DNA of 64,000 nt from an uncultured SAR116 cluster alpha proteobacterium (GTDB lineage: Bacteria > Pseudomonadota > Alphaproteobacteria > Puniceispirillales > Puniceispirillaceae), in the NCBI GenBank assembly GCA_902573725.1, contig CACGLE010000003.1:18033-82032 (forward strand), written 5' to 3'. The notes under the pieces were generated by a model. It ran no database searches and had not been told where the DNA came from. It was given only the letters and a program-made list of their open reading frames with translations. Numbering within the stretch: position 1 is the stretch's first letter; every line of letters begins with the position of its first letter. Both the position numbers and the translations under genes were made by a program. Positions 8,673-18,609 of the stretch are shown here, in pieces.

Positions 8673-10058
8673 TTAATCGTATTTTTCTCTATATTTTTTT
8701 ACAATTTGTAATGCAAAAAAATTCAAAATAAGTGTTATTATTATTAACGTTAAAGCAAGAGCAAAAGCGGATAAAGTCTTAGCAGACTCAAACTCCTGGT
8801 CACCAACTAATATGGTAACAATCTGAGCGGTAACTGTGGTAACTGCATCAAGCGGGTTTAGTGATAAATTCGCAGCTAATCCAGCAGCCATAACAACAAT
8901 CATTGTCTCTCCCACAGCACGAGATACTGCTAAAATTATGCTTGCAACTATGCCGGGTAATGCTGCTGGTAAAACGACTTTTTTTATAGTTTCACTTTTT
9001 GTTGAGCCAAGCCCTAGTGCTGCATCCCTAAGCGATTGAGGAACAGCTCTGATTACATCATCAGACAAAGAAGAGACGAACGGTATGATCATTATGCCCA
9101 TAACAAAGCCTGCTGCTAATGCAGACTCAGATGCCACATCTAGCCCAATTAGTCCTCCTGTTTCACGAAAAAACGGAGCGATAGTCAAAGCAGCAAAAAA
9201 TCCGTATACTACTGTTGGAACTCCAGCAAGAATTTCAAGCAAAGGTTTGAAAATTCCACGGATTTTTTTAGTTGCATATTCTGAAAGATAAACAGCCGAT
9301 AAAAGTCCTACAGGTACAGAAACGCTTAATGCAATAATGGAGATGAGAAAAGTACCAACAAATAATGGTATTGACCCATACGTTGACAGCCCCGCTTGGC
9401 CAGAACCAGCTCGAGCTGCCCCCTCAAATTCAGGATTCCATGTCAGTCCAGTTAAAAACTCATAGATGGGTACTAATTTAAAGAATCTTATAGATTCAAA
9501 TATAACTGAAAAAATAATTCCTATTGTTGTTATGATTGCGATCAAAGAACATATAATCAGCCCGATCATAATAAGTTTTTCAACAGCATTTCTCGCTCGA
9601 AAATCTATTTTTACAAAGCTCAAAGCATATAAGCCAAAAGCAAATGAGCATATTATAGTTATAATCGATATCAAACTGTCTGAATGCCCGCGCCAAATTA
9701 TTAATTTTTGCGCTAAATCCATCATCCATCGCTCTGGTTCACCAACAATTATACCATCGGCAATATTGTTTATTGCTGCCAATAATATTAAAAAAGTCTG
9801 CTTACCTTCAATTATTAGGTTATTAGGGAGCCTATTTTTTAACATCTGGTCAAAAATTACATCATCGCAAATAATCCACAATGATAATAAAATAAGCGGC
9901 GGTACAATAGATAAAATTGCTGGAAATAATCCGTGATAAATATTCAAAGAATGAGGTTTCTTGTTCTCATTCATGCAAATATTTTTAATCCTATTCTTTC
10001 CCAGGAAAAATAAAAAAATACCAATCAATGTTGTTACAATGTACGTTGCAGGTATCAT
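8673..10058 (-). CDS. pstC: Phosphate ABC transporter permease PstC
   Basis: PstC pairs with PstA to form the phosphate channel. The 461-residue protein has extra N-terminal membrane segments before the core. The core shows GLLSAVYLSEYA, the EAA loop DAALGLGSTKSETIKKVVLPAALPGI, and AVGETMIVVMAAG. Its start ATG is close to the hairpin that follows pstS, consistent with an operon in which part of the pstS message is terminated before pstC. Confidence 0.96.
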   Translation of the reverse strand: MIPATYIVTTLIGIFLFFLGKNRIKNICMNENKKPHSLNIYHGLFPAILSIVPPLILLSLWIICDDVIFDQMLKNRLPNNLIIEGKQTFLILLAAINNIADGIIVGEPERWMMDLAQKLIIWRGHSDSLISIITIICSFAFGLYALSFVKIDFRARNAVEKLIMIGLIICSLIAIITTIGIIFSVIFESIRFFKLVPIYEFLTGLTWNPEFEGAARAGSGQAGLSTYGSIPLFVGTFLISIIALSVSVPVGLLSAVYLSEYATKKIRGIFKPLLEILAGVPTVVYGFFAALTIAPFFRETGGLIGLDVASESALAAGFVMGIMIIPFVSSLSDDVIRAVPQSLRDAALGLGSTKSETIKKVVLPAALPGIVASIILAVSRAVGETMIVVMAAGLAANLSLNPLDAVTTVTAQIVTILVGDQEFESAKTLSAFALALTLIIITLILNFFALQIVKKYREKYD

Positions 10059-10078
10059 TTTTATCCTATAAAAATAAA

Positions 10079-10111
10079 AAGGCGCCAGCTATAGTGTGTA
10101 ACTGACGCCTT
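10079..10111 (-). terminator. pstS-pstC intergenic attenuator hairpin
   Basis: An inverted repeat (AAGGCG-C-CAG against CTG-A-CGCCTT, one mismatch, 13-base loop) lies 20 bases after the pstS stop. Read on the - strand it is followed by a U-rich tract, so it looks like a leaky Rho-independent terminator. It would allow more PstS than PstCAB to be made and protect the pstS message. Confidence 0.7.
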
Positions 10112-10130
10112 ATATAATTACAATTGTTAA

Positions 10131-11162
10131 TTAAAGCATATCGGCAGTTAATTTAGGTAACTCTTTAATCGCCTTTGTGTATTTAGCCTGTTCATCATCA
10201 GGCATAGGAACCATACCTGCATCAGATAATAAACCATCCTCGCCCCAATGCTTTGTCCATTCTTCCATATATTCCGCGATTCCAGGCACCACGCCAACAT
10301 GAGCATGCTTCACGTAAAAATATAGTGCTCTAGATATTGCATAATCACCACTAGCGATTGCTTCAAATGTTGCTTCCCCGCCATCGATAACAGCGCTCTT
10401 CAGAGTATCTGTGTTTTGGTCTAAATAAGAGAAACCAAATATACCATATGCTGAAGTATCTTCCTGAAGCTTTTGAACGATTAAATTATCTTGTTCACCA
10501 GCTTCAATGTAGGCTCCGTCTGTTCGCATGGCAATGCATTTATCTGCCTTTGCATTAATCGCTTTCAACGCCTTTTTTGCCACCGTGTCTTTTTTACAAT
10601 AGGCTTTTTCGTTGACCATTTCAACAAATGATGCACGCGTGCCGGATGTTGTCGGAGGACCATAAACTCTAATTTCTATATCTGGATAACTTGGGTTAAT
10701 TTCACTCCATTTTTTGAATGGATTTGGAATCCAAGAGCCATCCTCTTGAGGAATTTCTGCAGTAAGTGCCTTACCCAAATCAGCTTTTGAAATTGTAAGT
10801 GTTTGTCCATCGATTGAGTTTGCTACCGCTATTCCATCGTATCCAACTTTTATTTCGGTTAAGTCTACACCATTTTTGTCACAGTATTCTAGTTCAGATG
10901 TTTTCATTCGTGATGAAGCATTCCCGATATCGATGTATTCAGTTCCAATTCCGTCACAAACTCCTTTTTTCCCTACAGATGAACCCCCTGATTCAACCAC
11001 TGGAGTTTTAAATGAAGGATTTTTGCCCATTTCCTCTGCTATTATTGTAGCAAAGGGTAACACTGTTGAGGAGCCAGCTAAACTTAGTTGTTCTCTAGCC
11101 TCAGCAATCCCAGCTATTGAAAAAGAGATAGCTAACGTTGTCATAACATGTGAAATTCGCAT
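10131..11162 (-). CDS. pstS: Phosphate ABC transporter substrate-binding protein PstS
   Basis: PstS binds phosphate in the periplasm and delivers it to PstCA. I start it at the ATG at 11162, which has AAAGGA at proper spacing and gives a clean signal peptide (cleavage probably after GIAEA); an upstream in-frame ATG at 11195 would add 11 unlikely residues. The mature protein begins LSLAGSSTVLPFATIIAEE, the phosphate-binding SSTV motif, and has VESGGSSVGKKGVC and TSGTRASFVE. It follows phoB, with a Pho box directly in front. Confidence 0.97.
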   Translation of the reverse strand: MRISHVMTTLAISFSIAGIAEAREQLSLAGSSTVLPFATIIAEEMGKNPSFKTPVVESGGSSVGKKGVCDGIGTEYIDIGNASSRMKTSELEYCDKNGVDLTEIKVGYDGIAVANSIDGQTLTISKADLGKALTAEIPQEDGSWIPNPFKKWSEINPSYPDIEIRVYGPPTTSGTRASFVEMVNEKAYCKKDTVAKKALKAINAKADKCIAMRTDGAYIEAGEQDNLIVQKLQEDTSAYGIFGFSYLDQNTDTLKSAVIDGGEATFEAIASGDYAISRALYFYVKHAHVGVVPGIAEYMEEWTKHWGEDGLLSDAGMVPMPDDEQAKYTKAIKELPKLTADML

Positions 11163-11213
11163 AACATTTTCCTTTAACAAATTTAATTTATGCAAATTCT
11201 TTAAATGTCATTT

Positions 11214-11230
11214 ATTACAGTTTTGTGACA
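11214..11230 (-). promoter_or_regulatory. Pho box upstream of pstS
   Basis: On the - strand the sequence is TGTCACAAAACTGTAAT: two TGTNA half-sites exactly 11 bases apart, the layout recognised by PhoB. It ends 51 bases before the pstS ATG and lies between phoB and pstS, so pstS can be induced separately from phoRB. Confidence 0.8.
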
Positions 11231-11240
11231 CGAAAAAAAA

Positions 11241-11969
11241 TTAAGAAACTACATTATTTTCGCTTAATGCTAAAGCATAGCCTGAGCTTCTGACAGTCCT
11301 AATAACATTTCCCCAAGATTTGTCATTAGAATGTCTACTTAATGCTTTTCTGAGTCTTCCAATATGGACATCGACAGTTCTATCTTCAACAAAGACCCCG
11401 TGTCCCCAAGCATTATCTAATAATTGTGCCCTGCTGAAAACCTGACCCGGTCTCTCCATTAATGTTGATAAAATATTAAATTCTTTAGGGCCTAAATTAA
11501 TTTTAATTCCATCTCTTTCAACTAATCTTTTTCCTGGATAAAGTTTCAAATTCCCATGTTCTAATACTTCACTAACTGTTGAAGGTCGGGTTCTTCTCAA
11601 AATAGCTTTAATGCGAGAGATAAGCTCTTTTGGTGAAAACGGTTTAGTAATATAATCATCCGCACCAATATCCAGTCCCAAAGTTCGGTCGCCTTCCTCT
11701 CCTCTTGCACTAAGCATTATTATTGGAATTTGGCGGGTAGATGCTTGAGAACGTAATTTTCTACAAACTTCAACGCCAGATAAAAAAGGCATCATCCAAT
11801 CTAAAATGATTATATCGGGTAAAATATCTTCAGCAATTTCCACTGCTTTCTCGCCATTATCTGAAGATGTTACATTAAAGTTGGCTTGTTTGAGGTTATA
11901 GCGTAACAGTTCTAATTGATTAGGTTCGTCATCGACTATAAGCACGTTGATAGTTTGGTAAATTTCCAT
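11241..11969 (-). CDS. phoB: Phosphate regulon response regulator PhoB
   Basis: PhoB activates phosphate-starvation genes once phosphorylated by PhoR. The 242-residue protein has a receiver domain with acidic pocket DDE (13-15), phospho-acceptor Asp57 in ILDWMMP and the conserved Lys in ITKPFSP. A winged-helix OmpR-type DNA-binding domain follows, with LGPKEFNILSTLMERPGQVFSR and VEDRTVDVHIGRLRKAL, which is PhoB-specific. It lies between phoR and pstS. Its own promoter carries a Pho box, so autoregulation is likely. Confidence 0.97.
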   Translation of the reverse strand: MEIYQTINVLIVDDEPNQLELLRYNLKQANFNVTSSDNGEKAVEIAEDILPDIIILDWMMPFLSGVEVCRKLRSQASTRQIPIIMLSARGEEGDRTLGLDIGADDYITKPFSPKELISRIKAILRRTRPSTVSEVLEHGNLKLYPGKRLVERDGIKINLGPKEFNILSTLMERPGQVFSRAQLLDNAWGHGVFVEDRTVDVHIGRLRKALSRHSNDKSWGNVIRTVRSSGYALALSENNVVS

Positions 11970-12019
11970 GGTGTTGTGTCATATATAATTATTACAAATC
12001 TATTAATTATAATAGAAAT

Positions 12020-12036
12020 ATGACATTGATATGACA
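12020..12036 (-). promoter_or_regulatory. Pho box upstream of phoB
   Basis: On the - strand the sequence is TGTCATATCAATGTCAT: two perfect TGTCAT half-sites 11 bases apart. It lies in the 82-base gap between phoR and phoB, 50 bases before the phoB ATG. The spacing is almost the same as at pstS. Confidence 0.85.
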
Positions 12037-12051
12037 ACTTTTAGTAGAAAG

Positions 12052-13155
12052 TTATTCATTGGGTCTTAAAGCCGACAAAAAAGTATGAAAGTAAGGCAAT
12101 GAAACTTTGAATGTTGTCTTACCTTTTAGCTCGCTCTCTATATGAAGTTCTCCTCTATGTTTGGAAATTATATGTTTGACAATTGCTAATCCTAGACCTG
12201 TTCCACCCATTTGACGTGAACGACCTTTATCAACTCTGTAAAAACGTTCCGTTAGTCTTGGTATATGTTTTGCTTCTATCCCCTCTCCATTATTTACTAT
12301 GTCTACAATAACTCTACCAAATGGTGCGTCAGTAAGTTTTATTTTTATTGTGGACTCAGAATAACTATATTTGAGAGCATTATCGATTAGATTGTGAAAA
12401 ACCTCTATTATTTCATCTGACTCTCCCCTAATTATAGGTTCTTCAGTTTTGTTTGCCCTTTGGTCTTGAAAGTCAATTACGTGTCCTGTTTTCATCGCTC
12501 TATTGTTCATTGAGGCTATGACGGAAGATAAAACTGTTTTAATGAATACTTTTCCAGTAGGAGCAATGTGTTCCTCTACTTCTACCCTTGATAATGACAT
12601 CAAATCATCTATGAGTCGGGACATTCGTTTTGCTTCGTCTTCCATTATTTTTAAGAAGCGCTCCTTCATATTATTTTCGATGTTGGGTGTGTTCTGAAGG
12701 GTTTCAATAAATCCCATTAGACTTGTAAGAGGAGACCTTAATTCATGGCTTATGTTTGAAATAAAGTCACGACGCATTTTCTCGACATTATGCTGAAGGG
12801 TCATGTCCATTAACAAAACAGCAGCTCTATGGTCACTAATTATCATCAAACGCCCTGTAAGTTGATGGTACTCATTATTTTTTAAGGTTGCTGTGAATTC
12901 ACCTATTTTATCCTTTTTATTAATACAAACTTGTAATTCGTCTTTTAGCGCATCAGAAATTACCCGCTCGTATATTAAGGAACCTATCAAATTATCTCCA
13001 AGCAGTCGCTTAGCCGCTGTGTTCGCGTCCTTAATTTCATAATTAAGGTCAATTTCTAATAATGCGTCATCCATCATTTTTCCCACAAGAAAAAGCGCAT
13101 TAGTATTAATAATACTATGATTTTTATTTATATCATCTTCAATAAGCTCGTTCAC
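12052..13155 (-). CDS. phoR: Phosphate regulon sensor kinase PhoR (soluble form)
   Basis: The 367-residue protein has a PAS-like region (about 20-120), HisKA with His137 in FISNISHELRSPL, and a HATPase domain with N box FHNLIDNALKYS, G1 VNNGEGI and G2 GGTGLGLAIVKHI. Its position before phoB and pst makes it PhoR. I see no membrane segment. The GTG start has AAGG upstream and an in-frame stop three codons further up, so the missing N-terminal helices are not a start-site error. It must therefore sense phosphate status through PhoU/Pst or another partner in the cytoplasm. Confidence 0.92.
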   Translation of the reverse strand: MNELIEDDINKNHSIINTNALFLVGKMMDDALLEIDLNYEIKDANTAAKRLLGDNLIGSLIYERVISDALKDELQVCINKKDKIGEFTATLKNNEYHQLTGRLMIISDHRAAVLLMDMTLQHNVEKMRRDFISNISHELRSPLTSLMGFIETLQNTPNIENNMKERFLKIMEDEAKRMSRLIDDLMSLSRVEVEEHIAPTGKVFIKTVLSSVIASMNNRAMKTGHVIDFQDQRANKTEEPIIRGESDEIIEVFHNLIDNALKYSYSESTIKIKLTDAPFGRVIVDIVNNGEGIEAKHIPRLTERFYRVDKGRSRQMGGTGLGLAIVKHIISKHRGELHIESELKGKTTFKVSLPYFHTFLSALRPNE

Positions 13156-13278
13156 AACAATGCCTTACGGTAATGAGTCGTATAAAATAAGAAAATTTCT
13201 TAAATAATCTTACTCTTGTTTTTCTCTCTTTTATAAATGTTTCTATCTTCTCTTTAATTTGTGTTTTACCCTTATGCA

Positions 13279-14193
13279 ATGAAATTGATTTATCGTTATA
13301 TTTACTCTAGCGCCCCTGCAATGCTTATACTTGCGACATTGGGTTGGGGAAGCAACACTATTGCAGGCAGACTAGCAGTTGATGAAATTAATCCAATGAC
13401 GCTGATTTTTCTCAGGTGGGGTATTGTTGTTGTTCTTATCTGGTCGACGAGCAGTAAAGAGATTATTGCTAATTGGAATTTAGTTAGCCAAAAACTAAGA
13501 TGGATTTTTTTTATGGGCGCTTTTGGCTTGAGTTCATTTAATGCGCTATTTTATTTGGCAGCACATTCCACTACTGCTATCAATTTAGGCATAATCCAGA
13601 GTATTATGCCAGCTATGATTTTAGTAGGTTCATTCTTCTTATTTGGATCTCGAGTAAATATTATCCAAATAATCGGAGTGGTATTAACTTTTGTTGGATG
13701 CGCAATTGTTGTTACAAAAGGTTCAATTAATCACCTTCTTTTATTAACATTCAACAATGGTGATTTGCTAATGCTTTTAGCCTGTTTGTTTTATGCAGGA
13801 TATTCACTTGGTTTAAAAAATAGACCAAATGTTTCTGGGCTAGTGATGATGGGGTATTTTTCGATTGCGGCGTTCTCAATGACAATACCATTAGTTTTAA
13901 TAGAAACATTTATTTATGGATTTCAGGAACCTACTGTTAAAGGATGGTATGTCGTTCTATATATAGCTATCGTTCCTTCCTTTTTGTCTCAGATTTTTTT
14001 TATGAGGGGGGTTGATCTAATAGGTCCTAGTTCTGCAGGTCTTTATGCAAACCTAGTTCCAATCTTTTCTGCAGTTATGGCGGTTATAATATTAGATGAG
14101 ACTTTCAGCTTTTATCATCTTATAGCAATGGTTATTGTTTTTAGTGGTATTTACTTATTTGAGCATCATAAAAATACTATATCAAAATCATAA
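13279..14193 (+). CDS. EamA/DMT-family transporter
   Basis: This is a ten-helix drug/metabolite transporter with two EamA repeats. The first contains ATLGWGSNTIAGRLAVDEINP and FLRWG, the second LLACLFYAGYSLGLKNRP. It ends LIGPSSAGLYANLVPIFSAVMAVIILDE, a hallmark of the family. It acts in the inner membrane, probably as a metabolite or amino-acid exporter; the substrate is unknown. I prefer the ATG at 13279; a GTG at 13261 in the same frame would add six residues. The gene stands alone, 50 bases before the M24 peptidase gene and on the same strand. Confidence 0.88.
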   Translation: MKLIYRYIYSSAPAMLILATLGWGSNTIAGRLAVDEINPMTLIFLRWGIVVVLIWSTSSKEIIANWNLVSQKLRWIFFMGAFGLSSFNALFYLAAHSTTAINLGIIQSIMPAMILVGSFFLFGSRVNIIQIIGVVLTFVGCAIVVTKGSINHLLLLTFNNGDLLMLLACLFYAGYSLGLKNRPNVSGLVMMGYFSIAAFSMTIPLVLIETFIYGFQEPTVKGWYVVLYIAIVPSFLSQIFFMRGVDLIGPSSAGLYANLVPIFSAVMAVIILDETFSFYHLIAMVIVFSGIYLFEHHKNTISKS

Positions 14194-14242
14194 AAAGACT
14201 TACCACTCTGTAATACGCTTAGTGTCTTAAGGAAAATTCTAT

Positions 14243-15484
14243 ATGGCTAATTTAGACAGGATTAGAGCAGAGAAATTAATGTTGGAAATGGGTGTGGAAG
14301 CATTAATTCTTCTTTCCCCAGAAAGCTTTGTTTATGCCACTGGGGTAAATGCAGGCGTTGCAACAATGTGGCGCAGGTCAGGCGCTGTAGCTGTTTTAAT
14401 TCCTAGGGACCACACAATTGCTGAAACTGCTATTGTAAGCGATTTATTTGTGGAAAATTTTCGGGCTCTTAGTCACATAAAAGATGTGAGAGAGAGCCCA
14501 ATTTGGGTTGAGACATCAAATCTTACAATGGAAGATAAAAGTAAAAGCGCGAAGGAACAAATTGCCTCTTTTGCAGTTGCTCAGAGTAGGCCTCAAGAAT
14601 TCAATCGCCCTACCACATTTGAGCCACAAATTTGTTATCAGCATTTACGGGATGTAATTTTTGAGCATGGTCTAGCTGATTCCCGAATTGGGTATGAGGC
14701 TTCAGCTATATCTGTATCTGAGTATCCAGAAATGAAAACTATACTTAAGAAGATAGAACTGGTAGAGGCGGATAATATGATTAACACGCTCAAAATGGTC
14801 AAAAATGAAACAGAAATAGAGCACCTCAAACTAGCTTCTAAGATTGCAGAGAGTGGAATGATCGCAATAAGAGATTCGATACAAGAGGGTATTTCAAGAG
14901 ATGAATTAGCAATGATCTGGAAAGAGAAAATATACGGTCATTCTAAGAGTGCCGCATTGAATGGTTCATGGGAATATATTTCTGTTGGGGATAACCCGTG
15001 GGGAGGAAATGCCAGAGTGAAAGAGGGGGATTTAATAAAAGTTGATGTTGGATGTCTTGTTGATGGTTATAGTTCAGATGGAGCTCGCACCTTTGTATTT
15101 GGGGAACCAAATAATACAAAATTAGAAATATACGATGCCTTGCTTTCAGGTTTTCAAGCAGAATGTAGCCAGTTGCATCCAGGAAAACAATTAAAAGATA
15201 TTTATTGGGCTGCACTATCGGCCATAAGAGCCCGCGGCTTTAGCTCTTACACGAGGGGACACTTTGGGCATGGGCTTGGTAACGGCTTAGGAAGTGAGCA
15301 GTGGCCATTTATCTCAGCAGATGCAGAAACAAGATTAGAGCCTGGCATGGTCATGGCATTTGAATGCCCTTGGTATATAGATGGCTTAGGGGCTATGATC
15401 ATTGAAAATCAATTTCTTGTTTCTGATACTGGATACGAAATGATGAACTCACTTCCGATACAACTTCAGTCGATAAAAAGATAA
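14243..15484 (+). CDS. M24 family metallopeptidase (Xaa-Pro peptidase / creatinase-like)
   Basis: The 413-residue protein has a creatinase-type N-terminal domain and a pita-bread M24 catalytic domain. The metal ligands are visible in order: Asp in IKVDVGCLVDG, Asp in SSDGARTF, His in GHGLGNGLG, Glu in MAFECPW and Glu in MIIENQFLV. Members cleave Xaa-Pro dipeptides or hydrolyse small amidines such as creatine or N-acetyl-diaminobutyrate (DoeA). The substrate here is unknown. AAGGAAA precedes the ATG. It converges with the TRAP transporter genes, which might share a substrate class, but this is inference. Confidence 0.88.
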   Translation: MANLDRIRAEKLMLEMGVEALILLSPESFVYATGVNAGVATMWRRSGAVAVLIPRDHTIAETAIVSDLFVENFRALSHIKDVRESPIWVETSNLTMEDKSKSAKEQIASFAVAQSRPQEFNRPTTFEPQICYQHLRDVIFEHGLADSRIGYEASAISVSEYPEMKTILKKIELVEADNMINTLKMVKNETEIEHLKLASKIAESGMIAIRDSIQEGISRDELAMIWKEKIYGHSKSAALNGSWEYISVGDNPWGGNARVKEGDLIKVDVGCLVDGYSSDGARTFVFGEPNNTKLEIYDALLSGFQAECSQLHPGKQLKDIYWAALSAIRARGFSSYTRGHFGHGLGNGLGSEQWPFISADAETRLEPGMVMAFECPWYIDGLGAMIIENQFLVSDTGYEMMNSLPIQLQSIKR

Positions 15485-15488
15485 ATCA

Positions 15489-16784
15489 CTACATTAGTCT
15501 GGAAGGTAAAAATAAGGCAATTTCTGGTGCCAGAGTGAGTATGCCAATACCAAGAAGTAGTATAAGCCAGTAAGGCATTGTGGCCAGGGCGGTTTCTCCC
15601 AGAGACACCTTCTCCTTCGTAACAGATACAAGAACAGATAAGTTTAGACCTACTGGCGGTGTTACCTGCCCAATTTCAATCATTATTGTTACGATAACAC
15701 CAAGCCAGATTGGGTCATATCCTAGTCCTATCATAAGAGGCAATAGTATGGGGAGGGTCATAATCATCAATGAAAGTCCATCAAAAAAACAACCTAATAT
15801 TAAATAAACAAGAATTACAGTAATTAAAACTGCAATTGGACCGAGGTTTGTTTCTCTAACTGTTTCTAATATAGATTGAGGAATTCCGAGTAAACTGACT
15901 GCTTGGGCAAGGATGGTCGCGCCAATAACAACAAACATGATCGAAGCATAAAGTAATGTTGCAGAGAAAATAGCTTCAACTAGTTTTCTAAATGTTAATG
16001 AACCCCATAGCTTTCCGAGAATGATAGTTGCTATGACACCAACGCCAGCTGCCTCCGTCGGCGTTGCAATACCAAAAGTAATGCTTCCCATGATTGCAAA
16101 AACAACAATTAAAAATGGCCATATACTAAGAATATCAATAATGATTTTGGTGAATTTAAATACTGTGTCGTTAGTAGGCGCAAGAGGCGGTTGGCGCATA
16201 CATTTAAAATAAATATAAATCATAAACATTATGGCAAATAGAACACCTGGAATTATTCCGGCTAAAAAGAGCTGTCCAATAGATGTTTCTGTTAGTGCCC
16301 CATAAATTAAAAGCGACAGGCTAGGTGGAATCAAAAGACCGAGTGTTCCACCACCAGCAAGTGAACCCACAACCATTTTCTTGTCATATCCTCTTTCAGT
16401 CATTTCTGGATAAGCGACCGAGCCTACTGCCGCTGCTGTAGATAAACTTGAACCACTCACTGCTCCGAACAACGTACAAACCGCTATATTTGTGTGCAAA
16501 AGCCCTCCAGGTATATTTTGGAACAAAGGAGATAAAGCAACATAAATTTTTTTGCTGACTTCACTTCGGAGCATAATTTCTCCTAGAATTATGAACAATG
16601 GAATAGCACTCAGAGTGAAGGAATTGAGAACATTCCAAACAGCATCCACTGCAACAAATGTGATTCCACCAGCAACAAAATGGAGAAGTATTAGGCCTGT
16701 TAGACCAAGAGAGGCCCCCAAAGCCAAGCCGCTCCCTGCCAGTAGTGATAAACCACCAGTTAAAATTACCCAAAAAGATGTCAT
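15489..16784 (-). CDS. dctM: TRAP transporter large permease DctM
   Basis: The 431-residue protein has about 12 membrane helices and the DctM-family blocks SGSSLSTAAAVGSVAYPEM, GGGTLGLLIPPSLSLLIYG, TPTEAAGVGV and TPPVGLNLSVL. It is the ion-coupled membrane channel of a TRAP importer. It overlaps the end of dctQ by four bases (ATGA), so the two are translationally coupled. The substrate is probably an organic acid but cannot be assigned. Confidence 0.95.
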   Translation of the reverse strand: MTSFWVILTGGLSLLAGSGLALGASLGLTGLILLHFVAGGITFVAVDAVWNVLNSFTLSAIPLFIILGEIMLRSEVSKKIYVALSPLFQNIPGGLLHTNIAVCTLFGAVSGSSLSTAAAVGSVAYPEMTERGYDKKMVVGSLAGGGTLGLLIPPSLSLLIYGALTETSIGQLFLAGIIPGVLFAIMFMIYIYFKCMRQPPLAPTNDTVFKFTKIIIDILSIWPFLIVVFAIMGSITFGIATPTEAAGVGVIATIILGKLWGSLTFRKLVEAIFSATLLYASIMFVVIGATILAQAVSLLGIPQSILETVRETNLGPIAVLITVILVYLILGCFFDGLSLMIMTLPILLPLMIGLGYDPIWLGVIVTIMIEIGQVTPPVGLNLSVLVSVTKEKVSLGETALATMPYWLILLLGIGILTLAPEIALFLPSRLM

Positions 16785-17305
16785 TTGATTTTCTCAGTAT
16801 TACCCAAAATACCTCTGATAAAAAATGCAACAATGGTTAGAGCCATTGAAATTGGTAGAATCAACATCCAAGGGTACATTAATAGTCGTCCCACCTCTGT
16901 TTTTATTTGTCTGTCGAAGGCAAACTGGAACCAAGGAACACACAAATAAAAAAACCAGAAACAGAAGCCGCATCCAAACAAGCAAGCTAGGGCGTTCACC
17001 CATATTTTAAGCCTCTCTGGCAGATAAGATAGGACTATTAAAACACGCACGTGTTTTGCTTTTAAGGTTATTATTGGTAAAGCAAGAAAAAAGGAGGCTG
17101 TCATCAAAAGCCCAACTAACTCTTCAGTGAAACGAAATGGTGCATACGCCAGATATCGCATCGTCACGCTAGCACCTATAAGTGCGATTATCATAATGCT
17201 AGCTAAAGAGGCCAAAATAGCCATTGCGTAAAAGATAGGAGTTACAAACATTTCAGTTGTTTTGCAAACTACAAAGAGTTTTTTTTGAAATGTTTGTTCT
17301 CCCAA
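16781..17305 (-). CDS. dctQ: TRAP transporter small permease DctQ
   Basis: The 174-residue protein has four membrane helices, with RFTEELVGLLMTASFFLALP and KAKHVRVLIVLSYLP, the conserved DctQ pattern. It forms the membrane complex with DctM. It lies 30 bases after dctP and overlaps dctM by four bases. Confidence 0.92.
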   Translation of the reverse strand: MGEQTFQKKLFVVCKTTEMFVTPIFYAMAILASLASIMIIALIGASVTMRYLAYAPFRFTEELVGLLMTASFFLALPIITLKAKHVRVLIVLSYLPERLKIWVNALACLFGCGFCFWFFYLCVPWFQFAFDRQIKTEVGRLLMYPWMLILPISMALTIVAFFIRGILGNTEKIK

Positions 17306-17335
17306 ATTATTACTCCACTAATAGTAACGCTCTGC

Positions 17336-18346
17336 TTAACGTCCAAGAACGTCCAATATACGTTGACGATACTCTGGAGCTTTTCCGCCTGCATCAGATG
17401 CCATTGCCTTCCAGGTTTCTGATGCTGCAGATAAAAATTCACTTCTATCCTCTTCTGAAAAATCGGCTAAAAATTCAATTCCTTGATCGGAAAGTTTCTT
17501 TCTTGCATCATTTTCTTTTTGGTCAGCCTGTGAATATTCATTTGTTCTAGCCCAGACATTATTAGCAGCAGTGGTTACAGCATTTCTTTCAGTATCAGAA
17601 AGTGCGTTCCAAGCGTCTTTCGATGCGCCCAATACATACGGAACTCCTGCTACAGGGTATAAGTATGATGCATATTTTGTTACTTCTTGTAATGAAATAG
17701 TATGCGCGAAGAGCGCTGGATAAACCGCACAGTCTACAACACCAGTCTGTAATGCTACATATAGGTCATTTTGACCGACGATTTGGGCAGAAACTCCTAA
17801 TTTTGTAAAAGTTTCAACCTGATCATTACTCCATACACGCAGTTTTCGAGTCTTAAGATCCGCCAGGCTGCGAACAGGTTTTTCACGACAAAAGATAGAT
17901 GCTTTTAGAATTGGTAATGCCATAAATCCTGTTGGGACTATGTCAAGTTCAGTAAGCACTTCTTTATAAATCTCTTGTATCTCCGGTAAGGCTGTTATTA
18001 ATTCCTCTGAACTTCCGACGGAACCTTGAATCATAACAGCATTTAATGCAGGAACATCGCGACCAAGGTAATTGGCCCATACAAGTCCCATTTCAACTGC
18101 ACCCTGAGGCAACCAACGCGCTACATCGTTATCTTTCAGGTTTAATGACCCACCATGAAACACATCTATTTTTAAGCTCCCGTTTGTTAAATCGGACACT
18201 TCGGCAGCAAAGGCCTCTAGTTGTTTCGACTCACCACGTCCCTCAGGTAAGCCATTATTAAATTTCCATTGGCTCGCTCCAACCACGCTGGTGCTAAGGC
18301 CTAATGCTAAAAGGCTGATAAATGAAATATAAAGTTTCTTAAGCAA
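17336..18346 (-). CDS. dctP: TRAP transporter substrate-binding protein DctP
   Basis: The 336-residue periplasmic protein has a signal peptide (cleavage near VVGA/SQWKF). It also has the DctP-family helix [26 protein letters not shown], whose Arg normally binds a substrate carboxylate, and [18 protein letters not shown]. It is the first gene of the dctPQM set. The 263 bases upstream (18347-18609) are AT-rich and must hold its promoter; I see no gene or clear operator there. Confidence 0.93.
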   Translation of the reverse strand: MLKKLYISFISLLALGLSTSVVGASQWKFNNGLPEGRGESKQLEAFAAEVSDLTNGSLKIDVFHGGSLNLKDNDVARWLPQGAVEMGLVWANYLGRDVPALNAVMIQGSVGSSEELITALPEIQEIYKEVLTELDIVPTGFMALPILKASIFCREKPVRSLADLKTRKLRVWSNDQVETFTKLGVSAQIVGQNDLYVALQTGVVDCAVYPALFAHTISLQEVTKYASYLYPVAGVPYVLGASKDAWNALSDTERNAVTTAANNVWARTNEYSQADQKENDARKKLSDQGIEFLADFSEEDRSEFLSAASETWKAMASDAGGKAPEYRQRILDVLGR

Positions 18347-18609
18347 TTTTTTCTCCGTAAAGTATATTTTTGAGATTTATACAATTTTATTTTTATTTCG
18401 GGCATAAAATAAGTTATGTGAAAATAAATTTTTTAAATTCTTTTTTTATTTTAAAATAAAATTCCTTCATTTGATATGCAAGCAGGCTAATTGCCTCCAA
18501 ATTTGAAGCTTTTAATTAATGAGTATTTGATAAAATTTTCTAAACACAGGAAATGGTTTTAAGGTACTAAAGTGTATTTTAAGTTTTGAAAAACCTCTCA
18601 CCTAGGAAA

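Noticed and set aside
9466..9936. 156-codon + strand frame inside pstC
   Set aside because: It is fully antisense to a clear permease gene. Its hydrophobic composition mirrors the membrane helices on the other strand.
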